Assembly: GCF_001729765.1 (NCBI RefSeq)
Contig: NZ_CP017181.1
Coordinates: forward strand, 744,001-808,000
Origin: Enterobacter kobei
GTDB lineage: Bacteria; Pseudomonadota; Gammaproteobacteria; Enterobacterales; Enterobacteriaceae
DNA: 64,000 nt
Direction of reading: 5' to 3'
Shown here piece by piece: positions 1 through 8,100 of the stretch (the first letter of the stretch is position 1; the number at the start of each line of letters is the position of its first letter). The notes under the pieces were generated by a model. That model had not been told where the DNA came from, ran no database searches, and saw only the letters and a list, made by a program, of their open reading frames with translations. The position numbers were made by a program, and so were the translations under genes.

Positions 1-161
1 GTACGTCCGGCGTGAAGCTGCAAACCAGCAGCGAGCAGGGCGATCGCGCGAAGTATCAGACCCGCGTGGTATCGAATGCTAACAAGGTCAATTTGAAATT
101 CGAAGAAGCGAAACCAGTTCTGGAAGCGCAGTTGGCGAAATCAGTGGCAAATATTCTGTAA
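1..161 (+). CDS. C-terminal end of an unidentified protein (possible YajG-like lipoprotein)
   Basis: Reading frame 3 is open from the window edge and ends in TAA at 159-161, giving 52 residues that finish in LAKSVANIL. The start lies outside the window. It is not the C terminus of dihydrolipoamide dehydrogenase, which lies on this side in E. coli. The alternating strand pattern followed by a C-terminal amphipathic helix recalls the end of YajG-type outer-membrane lipoproteins, but this is only a resemblance by eye and I do not assign a function. A REP palindrome follows directly. Confidence 0.55.
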   Translation, partial: TSGVKLQTSSEQGDRAKYQTRVVSNANKVNLKFEEAKPVLEAQLAKSVANIL

Positions 162-169
162 GTAAAACA

Positions 170-201
170 GCCGGGTGGCGGCTTCGCCTTACCCGGCCTA
201 C
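170..201. repeat. REP palindrome
   Basis: An imperfect palindrome starting GCCGGGTGGCGGC and ending CCCGGCCTAC, separated by a TTCG-type loop. An identical 32-base copy lies after cueO (15179-15210) and a diverged inverted one after erpA (57892-57924). It sits between two convergent gene ends, the usual place for enterobacterial REP elements, where they can stabilise 3' ends or act as weak terminators. Confidence 0.8.
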
Positions 202-224
202 AAAACGTGGTCCGTTGACGTTAC

Positions 225-1016
225 TCAGGGTTCGACGGGCTGCCAGGTTTTATCCGGGCTATACGCGGTCATCACCCGGACTTTCTGCTCAGAATCGCGG
301 CCGAGATCGGACTGGTAAACCTTGTCGTTCTGGTTTATCACGAAGCTCATCACGCCGGTTTGACCATAGCTGACCGGCCAGGCCACCATCGCGAAACCGT
401 TATTATCCGGCAGGATGCGGAAGCGATAGCCGTGGTATCCCGCCCCAGGCTCTTTCGGACTGAACGCCGGACCAAGTGGGCTTGGCGTTTCGCCTGGCGA
501 GACGGGCCAGTACAAACCATCCTTTTTCCCGTCCGCGCTGACAATTTTCTGCGCGTATTTCTGGTTCAGCGCAAAATAGTTCTGCTGGGCATCCACATAG
601 GCATGTAAGGCTTCAATGGCGGCAAGCTCGTTACGCCCAATCTCGCGGGTCAGGATCTCCTCGGCCCCTTCTTTCATGTCAAATTGCCAGCCGGAAGCGG
701 TTTTAACCACCGGGATGGGAAGCTGCCAGCCGCTGTCTCCGACAGCAAGATGTGCTGTGTTACCCTCGACAACCGTGTTGTGCCGGACTTTCCAGTCACG
801 CAGGAAGCGAGCAACGGCATCAGGATCTACCCCTTCAGGCGGCAGAAAGTCGCGCCAGTTTTCGCCGAGCAGATTGCTCATCGCACTTTCGTTTTGCTCG
901 CTGATGGCGCTAGCCAGCGCATCTGTTGCCTGTTCTGGCGTGCTGAAAGATTGCTGCGCCATCGCGGACGCCGACATCATGAACACCACCATTCCACAGA
1001 GAAGTTTATTTTTCAT
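225..1016 (-). CDS. DUF2950 family exported protein
   Basis: A 263-residue protein with a clear Sec signal peptide (MKNKLLCGMVVFMM..., small residues then cleavage near ASAMA-QQ). The ATG at 1016 is chosen because GGGAG stands just upstream and the signal peptide begins there; the frame stays open upstream into the neighbouring gene. The body shows features of DUF2950: an early segment about reduced substrate-like pockets with RDWKVRHNTV, and a C-terminal GYHGYRFRIL and GVMSFVINQNDKVYQSDLG region. The function is unknown. It is co-transcribed with the DUF3300 gene 10 bases upstream. DUF3300 and DUF2950 genes are commonly paired, so the two products probably act together in the periplasm. That partnership is an inference. 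Confidence 0.82.
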   Translation of the reverse strand: MKNKLLCGMVVFMMSASAMAQQSFSTPEQATDALASAISEQNESAMSNLLGENWRDFLPPEGVDPDAVARFLRDWKVRHNTVVEGNTAHLAVGDSGWQLPIPVVKTASGWQFDMKEGAEEILTREIGRNELAAIEALHAYVDAQQNYFALNQKYAQKIVSADGKKDGLYWPVSPGETPSPLGPAFSPKEPGAGYHGYRFRILPDNNGFAMVAWPVSYGQTGVMSFVINQNDKVYQSDLGRDSEQKVRVMTAYSPDKTWQPVEP

Positions 1017-1026
1017 GTTTGCTCCC

Positions 1027-2574
1027 TTAACGATGACGGAATTCACGGTGTTCAACACGTCCGGCAGATGCCTGACGCGGCGGCTGATGACGGGCAGCCA
1101 GTTGTCTGCTTTGCGAACCACGCTGCTGCTGGGCTTGCCAGTTGGCGGAGCGACTGTCGTTACCGCTCAGCGCATTCGCCCTGGGCTGACTGGTTCGCTG
1201 CTGGAGCGCGTGTTGTTGCGCAGGTTGTGAGATTCGTTTCTCCTGTCGCTGCGTTGCGGTCTGGCGGTTTTCGCGCTGCTGTGTGGTTGTCCGCTTCGCC
1301 GTCTGAGTTTTGGTGTCATAGCCACGGTAGTTACTGCGCTGAGAAATCTGCTTGAGCTGTTCACTTGAGGCCTGCCGCTGTGCATCTTTAATCCCCGGGT
1401 GCGCAGTCTGTGGGAAGGTTTTGCCCGTCGATTTCTCCATCTGGCTGAGGGCGGCCTGACGCTGGCTATCGCGGTTAACCGGTTTTTGCTGTGTTGCGCT
1501 GAGCCCCGTAGCCGTGTTGGTGGAGTGGAAGCGCGTGTTGAGCTGGTTTGTCGGGTAGGGCACACCTTCCCGGTAGGCCGGGTTGTGCTGCCAGGTGCGG
1601 CTGGCGTCCGTCAGACGCTGACCACTGATTTTATTAAAGTTCTGAACGTTAATATTGATGTTGTTATCACCGTTGCGATTATAGCCGCCGTGATCCCAGT
1701 CATCGTCATGATGGTGATGATCCCAGTCATCATCGTCATCCCAGTCGATATTGCTGAAGATGGCGTAGGTTGTCGCCACGCCCAGGCTAAAGCCTAAGCC
1801 TTTCACCAGGCTGTCGGTAAATTGCTCTCCAGGCGAGGGCGGGAGATAGGTTGGCGGATACGCGCTGTTTGGCCAGGTACCGTAAACCGTATTGGGGTTA
1901 TAGGTGGGGACGTAAACGACCTGCGGGTCAGCGGATTCAATTTTAATGACCGTGGGTGCGGGCGCGGTAGATGTGGTTGACTCGCTGGAGGTAGTTTTCG
2001 CTGGCGCCGGTTTTGTCACGGTGGTGACCGTCTGCTGAGGCGTGGATTGTAAAGCGCCGGTCTTCTGCGCCAGCGCGCGCAGGCGCTGAACGGAATCCAT
2101 CACGTCCTTCGGCTGCGCGAGAAACGCATCGCCGAGGTTTTGTACCCACGGTGGATTCCCGCCCATCAGCGACATTAACTGAGGAAACGCCACCAGCGAT
2201 TTCACGCTGGGATCCCACGGCTGGCTCGCCACCGCCTGAATCGCGGCATCGCCCTGCATGTTGGGGTTATCTTTTGACCACTGCGCGGCCTGGATAACGT
2301 TGGCCGGATAGGTCGATGCCATTAAAATTTGAGACAGCAGCGCGTCCGGGTAGAGCGCAATCGGGGCGACCCACTGATCGATTTGCGCGGCCGTGTAAGC
2401 TGGTGCGACAACGGGAGCGGGTTGGGCCGCAGGTGTTGCCACCTGTTGTTGGGCGACAGGCGCGGGAGCGACAGGCTCTGATGCACGGCTTTTGACAAAC
2501 ATCACGCCAGAGGCGGCAAACAGCCCGGTACTGCACAGAAGGACGAGCAGATGTGGCTTAAAGGGCAACTTCAT
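1027..2574 (-). CDS. yacH: DUF3300 family protein, YacH-like
   Basis: A 515-residue protein in the position of E. coli yacH, between lpd and acnB. The ATG at 2574 follows GGAG and begins a single N-terminal hydrophobic segment (residues about 8-27) that is a signal peptide or anchor. Residues about 30-60 are Ala/Pro/Gln-rich. The DUF3300 core follows, with the conserved IALYPDALLSQILMASTYP stretch and repeated WSKDNP/QPWDPSVKSLVAFP elements. Around residues 278-296 there is a striking run of Asp, His and Trp (clusters of four to five D and four H) that could bind metal. The C-terminal 200 residues are Gln/Arg/Ser-rich and look disordered. No catalytic motif is visible and the function is unknown. 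It is the first gene of a two-gene unit with the DUF2950 protein. Confidence 0.85.
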   Translation of the reverse strand: MKLPFKPHLLVLLCSTGLFAASGVMFVKSRASEPVAPAPVAQQQVATPAAQPAPVVAPAYTAAQIDQWVAPIALYPDALLSQILMASTYPANVIQAAQWSKDNPNMQGDAAIQAVASQPWDPSVKSLVAFPQLMSLMGGNPPWVQNLGDAFLAQPKDVMDSVQRLRALAQKTGALQSTPQQTVTTVTKPAPAKTTSSESTTSTAPAPTVIKIESADPQVVYVPTYNPNTVYGTWPNSAYPPTYLPPSPGEQFTDSLVKGLGFSLGVATTYAIFSNIDWDDDDDWDHHHHDDDWDHGGYNRNGDNNININVQNFNKISGQRLTDASRTWQHNPAYREGVPYPTNQLNTRFHSTNTATGLSATQQKPVNRDSQRQAALSQMEKSTGKTFPQTAHPGIKDAQRQASSEQLKQISQRSNYRGYDTKTQTAKRTTTQQRENRQTATQRQEKRISQPAQQHALQQRTSQPRANALSGNDSRSANWQAQQQRGSQSRQLAARHQPPRQASAGRVEHREFRHR

Positions 2575-2754
2575 ATAGTGACTCCAACGAGACAAGCGCT
2601 GTGCCGTGAGGCGTTACGGTTGGCGTGAGTATTATTCACCCGTCTTTTACGGTTTTGACTTTTCTTGGGAAGCGTCGATTTTGTCCGGACAAAGAGTGTG
2701 AATATTTATTACACAATTATATAGGATGGTTGAAAAACCGCCGGGGTTTCAGAA

Positions 2755-2774
2755 GGCCGCTCTTGCGAGCGGCC
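2755..2774 (-). terminator. hairpin after the small ORF
   Basis: A perfect 8-bp stem, GGCCGCTC / GAGCGGCC, around a four-base loop (GCAA on the minus strand). It begins five bases after the stop of the small ORF at 2780-2896 on the minus strand. A second short hairpin with a T run follows (about 2733-2750). Together they look like the end of a short transcript. Confidence 0.6.
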
Positions 2775-2779
2775 AGCAG

Positions 2780-2896
2780 CTAGTTGCCGAGGTTGACGAC
2801 GAACAGCACCGTGATGTCGGATATGTTCCAGCCACCGTGTAGTGCGGTAAGCAGTAAACCGATCGCAACGATCAGCGCAGTGATTCGCATCTCCAT
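2780..2896 (-). CDS. small membrane protein, 38 residues (unrecognised)
   Basis: ATG at 2896 is preceded by AGGAA at eight bases' distance, a good ribosome binding site. It encodes 38 residues: a short basic start (MEMR), a hydrophobic helix (ITALIVAIGLLLTALHGGW) and a second hydrophobic stretch (ITVLFVVNLGN), ending in TAG. A strong hairpin follows immediately. Size, hydrophobic content, ribosome binding site and terminator together suggest a real small transmembrane protein. I do not recognise the family; it does not resemble Hok, Ldr, Ibs or ShoB toxins. It lies between the DUF3300 gene and acnB, with transcription away from acnB. Confidence 0.6.
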   Translation of the reverse strand: MEMRITALIVAIGLLLTALHGGWNISDITVLFVVNLGN

Positions 2897-3230
2897 TGCA
2901 TGCGTTCCTGTACAGGCTACGCGGGTTCATTCTTCACCGGGAAAGGCAGAACCAGGCAAGTTGGGATTGCCGCGTAGGTTACGGAACTGCTCCCGGGCCC
3001 GGTGACTGGTTGCTACGCCAGCGAAGCAGGCCGGGGAGAAGAGTAATCGACTCAGCGGTCTTTCAGAAGACGAAAAATGAAGTTGAACGGATTTTTATTC
3101 GAAGCAGGAAGGCGCTACGCAAAATCGACATAATGGCTTGCAAGCCAGCGTGGCGTGATGCAAAATTCATCGCGTTGGGATTGCCGCAAATCTGCCAACC
3201 CGGTGTGCTACCACCGCAAGGCAACAAATT

Positions 3231-3253
3231 AACCGCTGTGAAGCGGTTTTTTT
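3231..3253 (+). terminator. rho-independent terminator without an obvious gene
   Basis: The stem AACCGCT / AGCGGTT closes a GTGA loop and is followed by seven T. It is a good intrinsic terminator on the plus strand, but the 500 bases upstream hold no plus-strand gene. Confidence 0.7.
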
Positions 3254-3336
3254 GTACCCCAAATTCGTCTCGTTTCCCCGCTACACCATGCTTAACGATT
3301 CAGCAAATATTTTAATGTTGCTTTTTTGTAAACAGA

Positions 3337-3365
3337 TTAACACTGTGCAGAAATCCTGCTATGCT
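3337..3365 (+). promoter_or_regulatory. acnB sigma-70 promoter
   Basis: A -35 box TTAACA (3337-3342), a 17-base spacer and a -10 box TATGCT (3360-3365) precede acnB by about 100 bases. Both boxes match the sigma-70 consensus at four to five of six positions. This leaves a leader of roughly 95 bases. Confidence 0.6.
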
Positions 3366-3465
3366 GCCCGACGCGGTATCGGGCATTTACCCTACAAACT
3401 GCTGTCTCACAGGAGCGTGAAGAGAACGCCCGCCGCATATGACAATGAGAGCGAGGAGAACCGTC

Positions 3466-6063
3466 GTGCTAGAAGAATACCGTAAGCACGTAGCAGAACG
3501 TGCCGCCGAGGGAATTGTACCCAAACCGTTAGATGCAACCCAAATGGCCGCGCTCGTCGAGCTGCTGAAGAACCCGCCTAAGGGCGAAGAAGAATTCCTG
3601 TTAGATCTGCTGATCAACCGCGTACCGCCTGGCGTAGATGAAGCTGCCTACGTAAAAGCCGGATTCCTTGCTGCTATCGCCAAAGGCGAAGCCACCTCCC
3701 CACTGGTTACTCCTGAAAAAGCCATTGAACTGCTCGGCACTATGCAGGGTGGTTACAACATTCATCCGCTGATTGACGCGCTGGATAACGACACGCTGGC
3801 ACCGATTGCCGCGAAAGCGCTCTCTTCAACGCTGCTGATGTTCGATAACTTCTACGATGTCGAAGAAAAAGCCAAAGCGGGCAATGTCTATGCGAAGCAG
3901 GTGATGCAGTCCTGGGCGGATGCCGAATGGTTCCTCAACCGTCCGGCCCTGGCTGAAAAAATTACCGTGACCGTCTTCAAAGTGACCGGTGAAACCAACA
4001 CCGATGACCTCTCTCCGGCGCCGGATGCGTGGTCTCGTCCTGATATCCCTCTGCACGCCCTGGCGATGCTGAAGAATGCCCGTGAAGGCATTGAGCCGGA
4101 TCAGCCGGGTAGCGTCGGCCCGATCAAACAGATCGAAGCGCTTCAGGAGAAAGGTTTCCCGCTGGCCTATGTGGGTGATGTTGTGGGTACCGGTTCTTCC
4201 CGTAAGTCCGCGACCAACTCCGTGCTGTGGTTCATGGGTGACGACATTCCGCACGTGCCTAACAAGCGCGGCGGCGGCCTGTGCCTCGGCGGCAAAATTG
4301 CCCCTATCTTCTTTAACACCATGGAAGATGCAGGTGCGCTGCCGATTGAAGTGGATGTCAGTAACCTGAACATGGGCGACGTGATTGACGTCTACCCGTA
4401 TAAAGGCGAAGTGCGTAACCACGACACTAACGAACTACTGGCAAGCTTCGAGCTGAAAACCGACGTGCTGATCGACGAAGTGCGTGCCGGTGGCCGTATC
4501 CCGCTGATCATCGGTCGTGGCCTGACCACCAAAGCGCGTGAAGCGCTGGGCCTGCCGCACTCAGACGTGTTCCGTCACGCGAAAGATGTTGCGGAAAGCA
4601 ACCGTGGTTATTCGCTGGCGCAGAAAATGGTGGGTCGCGCATGCGGCGTTGCGGGTATTCGCCCTGGCGCATACTGCGAGCCGAAGATGACTTCCGTGGG
4701 GTCTCAGGACACCACCGGCCCAATGACCCGTGACGAACTGAAAGACCTGGCGTGCCTGGGCTTCTCTTCTGATCTGGTGATGCAGTCCTTCTGTCACACA
4801 GCGGCGTATCCGAAGCCGGTTGACGTGACCACGCACCACACGCTGCCAGACTTCATCATGAACCGTGGCGGTGTCTCCCTGCGTCCAGGTGACGGTGTTA
4901 TCCACTCCTGGCTGAACCGCATGCTGCTGCCGGATACCGTGGGTACCGGTGGTGACTCCCACACCCGTTTCCCTATCGGTATCTCCTTCCCGGCGGGCTC
5001 CGGTCTGGTGGCATTTGCGGCTGCGACCGGCGTGATGCCGCTGGATATGCCGGAATCAGTGCTGGTGCGCTTCAAAGGTAAAATGCAGCCGGGTATCACC
5101 CTGCGCGACCTGGTTCACGCGATCCCGCTGTATGCGATTAAACAGGGCCTGCTGACCGTTGAGAAGAAAGGGAAGAAAAACATCTTCTCTGGCCGCATTC
5201 TGGAAATCGAAGGTCTGCCGGATCTGAAAGTGGAGCAGGCGTTCGAGCTGACCGATGCCTCCGCTGAGCGTTCTGCGGCGGGCTGTACCATCAAGCTGAA
5301 CAAAGAGCCGATTATTGAGTATCTGACCTCCAACATCGTGCTGCTGAAGTGGATGATTGCAGAAGGCTACGGCGACCGTCGTACGCTGGAGCGTCGTATC
5401 CAGGGCATGGAGAAATGGCTGGCGGATCCGCAGCTGCTGGAAGCGGACGCTGACGCAGAGTATGCGGCGGTGATCGACATCGATCTGGCGGATATCAAAG
5501 AGCCAATCCTGTGTGCGCCGAACGATCCTGACGATGCGCGTCTGCTCTCTGATGTGCAGGGCGATAAGATCGACGAAGTGTTCATCGGCTCCTGCATGAC
5601 CAACATCGGTCACTTCCGTGCTGCCGGTAAGCTGCTGGATACCCATAAAGGCCAGCTGCCGACCCGCCTGTGGGTGGCACCGCCAACCCGTATGGATGCC
5701 GCACAGCTGACGGAAGAAGGTTACTACAGCGTGTTTGGTAAGAGTGGTGCGCGTATCGAAATCCCAGGTTGTTCCCTGTGTATGGGTAACCAGGCGCGCG
5801 TGGCGGACGGTGCGACGGTGGTCTCCACCTCTACCCGTAACTTCCCGAACCGTTTAGGTACCGGTGCGAACGTTTACCTGGCTTCTGCGGAGCTGGCTGC
5901 GGTTGCGGCGCTGATTGGCAAGCTGCCAACGCCGGAAGAGTACCAGACCTTTGTGGCTCAGGTAGATAAGACGGCGGTGGACACCTATCGCTATCTGAAC
6001 TTCGACCAGCTCTCTCAGTACACCGAGAAGGCTGACGGGGTTATCTTCCAGACGGCAGTATAA
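3466..6063 (+). CDS. acnB: aconitate hydratase B
   Basis: Bifunctional aconitate hydratase 2/2-methylisocitrate dehydratase of the citrate and methylcitrate cycles, cytoplasmic, with a 4Fe-4S cluster. The 865 residues equal the E. coli length and identity is very high throughout. The start is GTG at 3466 (protein [16 protein letters not shown], read as Met), set by AGGAGA eight bases upstream; an in-frame ATG at 3439 lacks a ribosome binding site and would add nine residues not found in homologues. The HEAT-like N-terminal domain comes first, then the swivelling domain ([13 protein letters not shown]) and the catalytic core. Cluster ligands are the Cys in [10 protein letters not shown] and the pair in PGCSLCMGN (710, 769 and 772). 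A terminator follows. Confidence 0.98.
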   Translation: MLEEYRKHVAERAAEGIVPKPLDATQMAALVELLKNPPKGEEEFLLDLLINRVPPGVDEAAYVKAGFLAAIAKGEATSPLVTPEKAIELLGTMQGGYNIHPLIDALDNDTLAPIAAKALSSTLLMFDNFYDVEEKAKAGNVYAKQVMQSWADAEWFLNRPALAEKITVTVFKVTGETNTDDLSPAPDAWSRPDIPLHALAMLKNAREGIEPDQPGSVGPIKQIEALQEKGFPLAYVGDVVGTGSSRKSATNSVLWFMGDDIPHVPNKRGGGLCLGGKIAPIFFNTMEDAGALPIEVDVSNLNMGDVIDVYPYKGEVRNHDTNELLASFELKTDVLIDEVRAGGRIPLIIGRGLTTKAREALGLPHSDVFRHAKDVAESNRGYSLAQKMVGRACGVAGIRPGAYCEPKMTSVGSQDTTGPMTRDELKDLACLGFSSDLVMQSFCHTAAYPKPVDVTTHHTLPDFIMNRGGVSLRPGDGVIHSWLNRMLLPDTVGTGGDSHTRFPIGISFPAGSGLVAFAAATGVMPLDMPESVLVRFKGKMQPGITLRDLVHAIPLYAIKQGLLTVEKKGKKNIFSGRILEIEGLPDLKVEQAFELTDASAERSAAGCTIKLNKEPIIEYLTSNIVLLKWMIAEGYGDRRTLERRIQGMEKWLADPQLLEADADAEYAAVIDIDLADIKEPILCAPNDPDDARLLSDVQGDKIDEVFIGSCMTNIGHFRAAGKLLDTHKGQLPTRLWVAPPTRMDAAQLTEEGYYSVFGKSGARIEIPGCSLCMGNQARVADGATVVSTSTRNFPNRLGTGANVYLASAELAAVAALIGKLPTPEEYQTFVAQVDKTAVDTYRYLNFDQLSQYTEKADGVIFQTAV

Positions 6064-6069
6064 ACAGCC

Positions 6070-6094
6070 AAACCGTCTCTACGAGACGGTTTTT
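6070..6094 (+). terminator. acnB terminator
   Basis: A 10-bp stem AAACCGTCTC / GAGACGGTTT with a TAC loop and a T run, starting six bases after the acnB stop codon. Confidence 0.85.
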
Positions 6095-6102
6095 AGTGTT
6101 TG

Positions 6103-6147
6103 CACCCTCTCCCGTGGGAGAGGGACGGGGTGAGGGCATCAGGCCGC
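6103..6147 (-). repeat. intergenic repeat, copy 1 of 5
   Basis: A 45-base element with an internal dyad (CTCTCCC / GGGAGAG) that reads on the minus strand GCGGCCTGATGCCCTCACC onward. Four further copies, all on the plus strand, lie at 15221, 18453, 39734 and 54534. This copy follows the acnB terminator. Confidence 0.85.
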
Positions 6148-6252
6148 TGGGTCTTGCTCTCACTTTTTATTTTCATTCCTCCCGCCTCTCCCGCTTTTTT
6201 TCTTCCTCTCTACTGCGATAATTACCCTAATGGCTTTGCAGAGGAAAATACT

Positions 6253-6615
6253 ATGGATTACGAATTTCTGCGCGACATCACCGGAGTGGTGAAAGTGCGT
6301 ATGTCGATGGGGCACGAAGCCGTTGGCCACTGGTTTAACGAAGAGGTGAAAGAGGATCTCGCGCTGCTGGATGAAGTTGAACAGGCGGCGAAGACGGTAA
6401 AAGGCAGTGAACGCTCCTGGCAACGTGCCGGACATGAATACACGCTGTGGATGGATGGCGAAGAGGTGATGGTGCGCGCCAACCAGCTGGAGTTTTCGGG
6501 TGATGAGATGGAAGAGGGGATGAGCTACTACGATGAAGAGAGCCTGTCGCTGTGCGGCGTCGAGGACTTTTTGCAGGTGGTAGCTGCGTACCGGGCGTTT
6601 ATGAAACAGAAGTAA
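6253..6615 (+). CDS. yacL: UPF0231 family protein YacL
   Basis: A 120-residue acidic cytoplasmic protein, the same length as E. coli YacL and nearly identical to it ([20 protein letters not shown], later [17 protein letters not shown] and [12 protein letters not shown]). ATG at 6253 follows GAGGAA, which decides against the longer frame from 6100. The function of the family is unknown and no catalytic motif is seen. It keeps its place after acnB; the usual next gene, speD, is displaced here by the accessory island. Confidence 0.93.
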   Translation: MDYEFLRDITGVVKVRMSMGHEAVGHWFNEEVKEDLALLDEVEQAAKTVKGSERSWQRAGHEYTLWMDGEEVMVRANQLEFSGDEMEEGMSYYDEESLSLCGVEDFLQVVAAYRAFMKQK

Positions 6616-6620
6616 CGGAA

Positions 6621-6646
6621 ATTCCCTCCGGAGAGCCGGAGGGAAT
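6621..6646. terminator. hairpin between yacL and the island
   Basis: A perfect 11-bp stem ATTCCCTCCGG / CCGGAGGGAAT with an AGAG loop, between the convergent ends of yacL and the nitrilase-like gene. T-rich sequence follows on the plus side after a few bases. It marks the left edge of the accessory island. Confidence 0.65.
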
Positions 6647-6660
6647 CTGCGGGTTTTACG

Positions 6661-7632
6661 CTACAGTAAAAATCTCACAAAATTAGCGGTAGGGTTGGTC
6701 GCTGCAACGGGTGTTGCCCTCCCGGCGCTGAACGACCACGCCTGGCATTGGGAGGCGACTGGCATACCGTCGTTACGTACAAGGAATTTCACACCACCCG
6801 GGTTTTGCGGTGGATCGCTGACCGGCATTCCGCAGGCGATCAGAAAATCAATGTCGCTGTTTTTGCTCTGCAGCTCCGCTATCCGTTGCTCCCAGCCCGC
6901 CGGGCGAACATTCCCCTGCGTGAAGTAATCCAGACAGATATCAATGCTGAACGGCTTATCGCCCGCATAAGTATTGGTGAAGTAATCGGTGACAACGATC
7001 CCATGCAATGATTCTGCCGACACTTCGCTGCTGTCGCCGATATGAATGATCTGACCATCCGGCAATTGGGCAGAAATATGCCCCGGGATCGCGTGGCTGT
7101 CCGTCTGAGGAAAGAAATCAATCGTGGAAACGTAGCGTTTCGGCCACATCGTCAGGGATTTATCGCTACGGGTATTTTGCCCGCACAGCAGCCAGTTCAC
7201 GGCGTGAAAAACGGCGTCGTGGCAGGGCGTCTTCTCACTCTCGTCATCGTCTCGATACAGGATGGCACAGGTTCCCGCCAGAAAGGTGATGGCAGAGGAG
7301 GGGTCCCCGGAACGGGCAGGGAAGGCATCAATCAGTCTGTTAACGTAGTCGCTGACATTGCTCATGCAGAAATCACCGAGCTTCATGATGTCATCTTCAC
7401 TGTGCACATTACTCCAGCGGGTATTCCAGAAGAATTCTGGAAGCGTGACAAAGGTATGATCCCAGCTGCCGGAGTCGGTTTCCAGTACCGTTTTGAGCTG
7501 AGCACTGACCTGACTCAGGCGGAATTCCATCCGCTCTTTGGCGTGTGCCAGCAGATCTTCATCCGCCCCTCGCAGGTCGTCTGCCTCGTGCGTAAAGGAG
7601 TCAGCACACCAGGAAAGAATTCGAATTGTCAT
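6661..7632 (-). CDS. nitrilase-superfamily (carbon-nitrogen hydrolase) protein
   Basis: A 323-residue cytoplasmic protein with no signal peptide. Three spaced motifs match the Glu-Lys-Cys triad of carbon-nitrogen hydrolases: LPEFFW (Glu66), MWPKRY (Lys165) and ICLDYFTQG (Cys233, compare the usual C-x-D-x-x-F/Y context). Between them FLAGTCAILY matches the core strand that usually precedes the lysine. Such enzymes cleave or transfer amide or nitrile groups; the substrate here is unknown. The spacing from Glu to Lys is longer than in small amidases, so this is a divergent member. ATG at 7632 follows GAGGTG. It is the last gene of the four-gene island operon, 18 bases after the lysozyme gene. 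The triad is seen in the sequence; the family assignment is by motif and is moderately sure. Confidence 0.68.
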   Translation of the reverse strand: MTIRILSWCADSFTHEADDLRGADEDLLAHAKERMEFRLSQVSAQLKTVLETDSGSWDHTFVTLPEFFWNTRWSNVHSEDDIMKLGDFCMSNVSDYVNRLIDAFPARSGDPSSAITFLAGTCAILYRDDDESEKTPCHDAVFHAVNWLLCGQNTRSDKSLTMWPKRYVSTIDFFPQTDSHAIPGHISAQLPDGQIIHIGDSSEVSAESLHGIVVTDYFTNTYAGDKPFSIDICLDYFTQGNVRPAGWEQRIAELQSKNSDIDFLIACGMPVSDPPQNPGGVKFLVRNDGMPVASQCQAWSFSAGRATPVAATNPTANFVRFLL

Positions 7633-7650
7633 GTTACACCTCGTGATTGA

Positions 7651-8100
7651 TCAGGATAAAAACAGGTTTTTTTCAGCGTTCCGACGTGCAGTCAGGCCCG
7701 CCAGAACCTGGCCACCGGCATGGTTCCATTTCAGAAATTCTTCAGCTGCGCCGTTGAAGTCTCCGCTGTTCACTTTGCGTAACAGGGTTGAACTCTTCAG
7801 ATTGGCTGGCCCCAGATTAAAGGCGAAGCTCACCAGAGCATCGAACTGGTTCTGGGTGACTTCCACCGTCAGCATGTTGTTGACGTCATGCTCAAAACGC
7901 TGCAAGTCCTCACGTAGGATCTGCTCCGCGTCTTCAGCGGTGATGGTTCGCGTGCCGCCTGGTGGGATCGGGTTTTCGACATGGCCATAACCGATGGTTG
8001 GAATGCCGACGGCATCTTTGTAGGTGGTTAAACGCAGGCCTTCATACTGTTTGATAAGGGCAATGCCGCCATTGCCCGTTGTTTTCAAAGCATCACTCAT
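7651..8100 (-). CDS. T4-type lysozyme (glycoside hydrolase 24, endolysin-like)
   Basis: A 149-residue muramidase. Catalytic residues have exactly the T4 lysozyme spacing: Glu20 (KQYEG), Asp29 (TYKDAVG) and Thr35 (PTIGYGH), against Glu11, Asp20 and Thr26 in T4. The C-terminal half has the usual FNLGPANLKSSTLL, WNHAGGQVLAGLTARR and NAEKNLF elements. It has no signal peptide, no anchor and no holin or spanin gene beside it, so it is not in a phage lysis cassette. Its start overlaps the end of the upstream gene by eight bases (ATGAGTGA), with AAGGAG before it. It cleaves peptidoglycan if it reaches the periplasm; how it would get there is not evident. Confidence 0.9.
   Translation of the reverse strand: MSDALKTTGNGGIALIKQYEGLRLTTYKDAVGIPTIGYGHVENPIPPGGTRTITAEDAEQILREDLQRFEHDVNNMLTVEVTQNQFDALVSFAFNLGPANLKSSTLLRKVNSGDFNGAAEEFLKWNHAGGQVLAGLTARRNAEKNLFLS

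Larger units (their letters stand above)
2897..3465. other. intergenic region upstream of acnB
   Basis: About 570 bases without a convincing protein gene on either strand. It holds a candidate promoter for the small ORF (minus strand), a 14-base direct repeat (TTGGGATTGCCGC at about 2961 and 3176), a plus-strand terminator with no gene in front of it (3231-3253) and the acnB promoter (3337-3365). The stretch 2930-3253 could produce a small RNA, but I see no independent proof. Confidence 0.5.

Noticed and set aside
1399..1797. Plus-strand hydrophobic ORF with a Val/Ile/Met-rich stretch
   Set aside because: It is the reverse reading of the Asp/His-rich part of the DUF3300 gene, which explains its composition.
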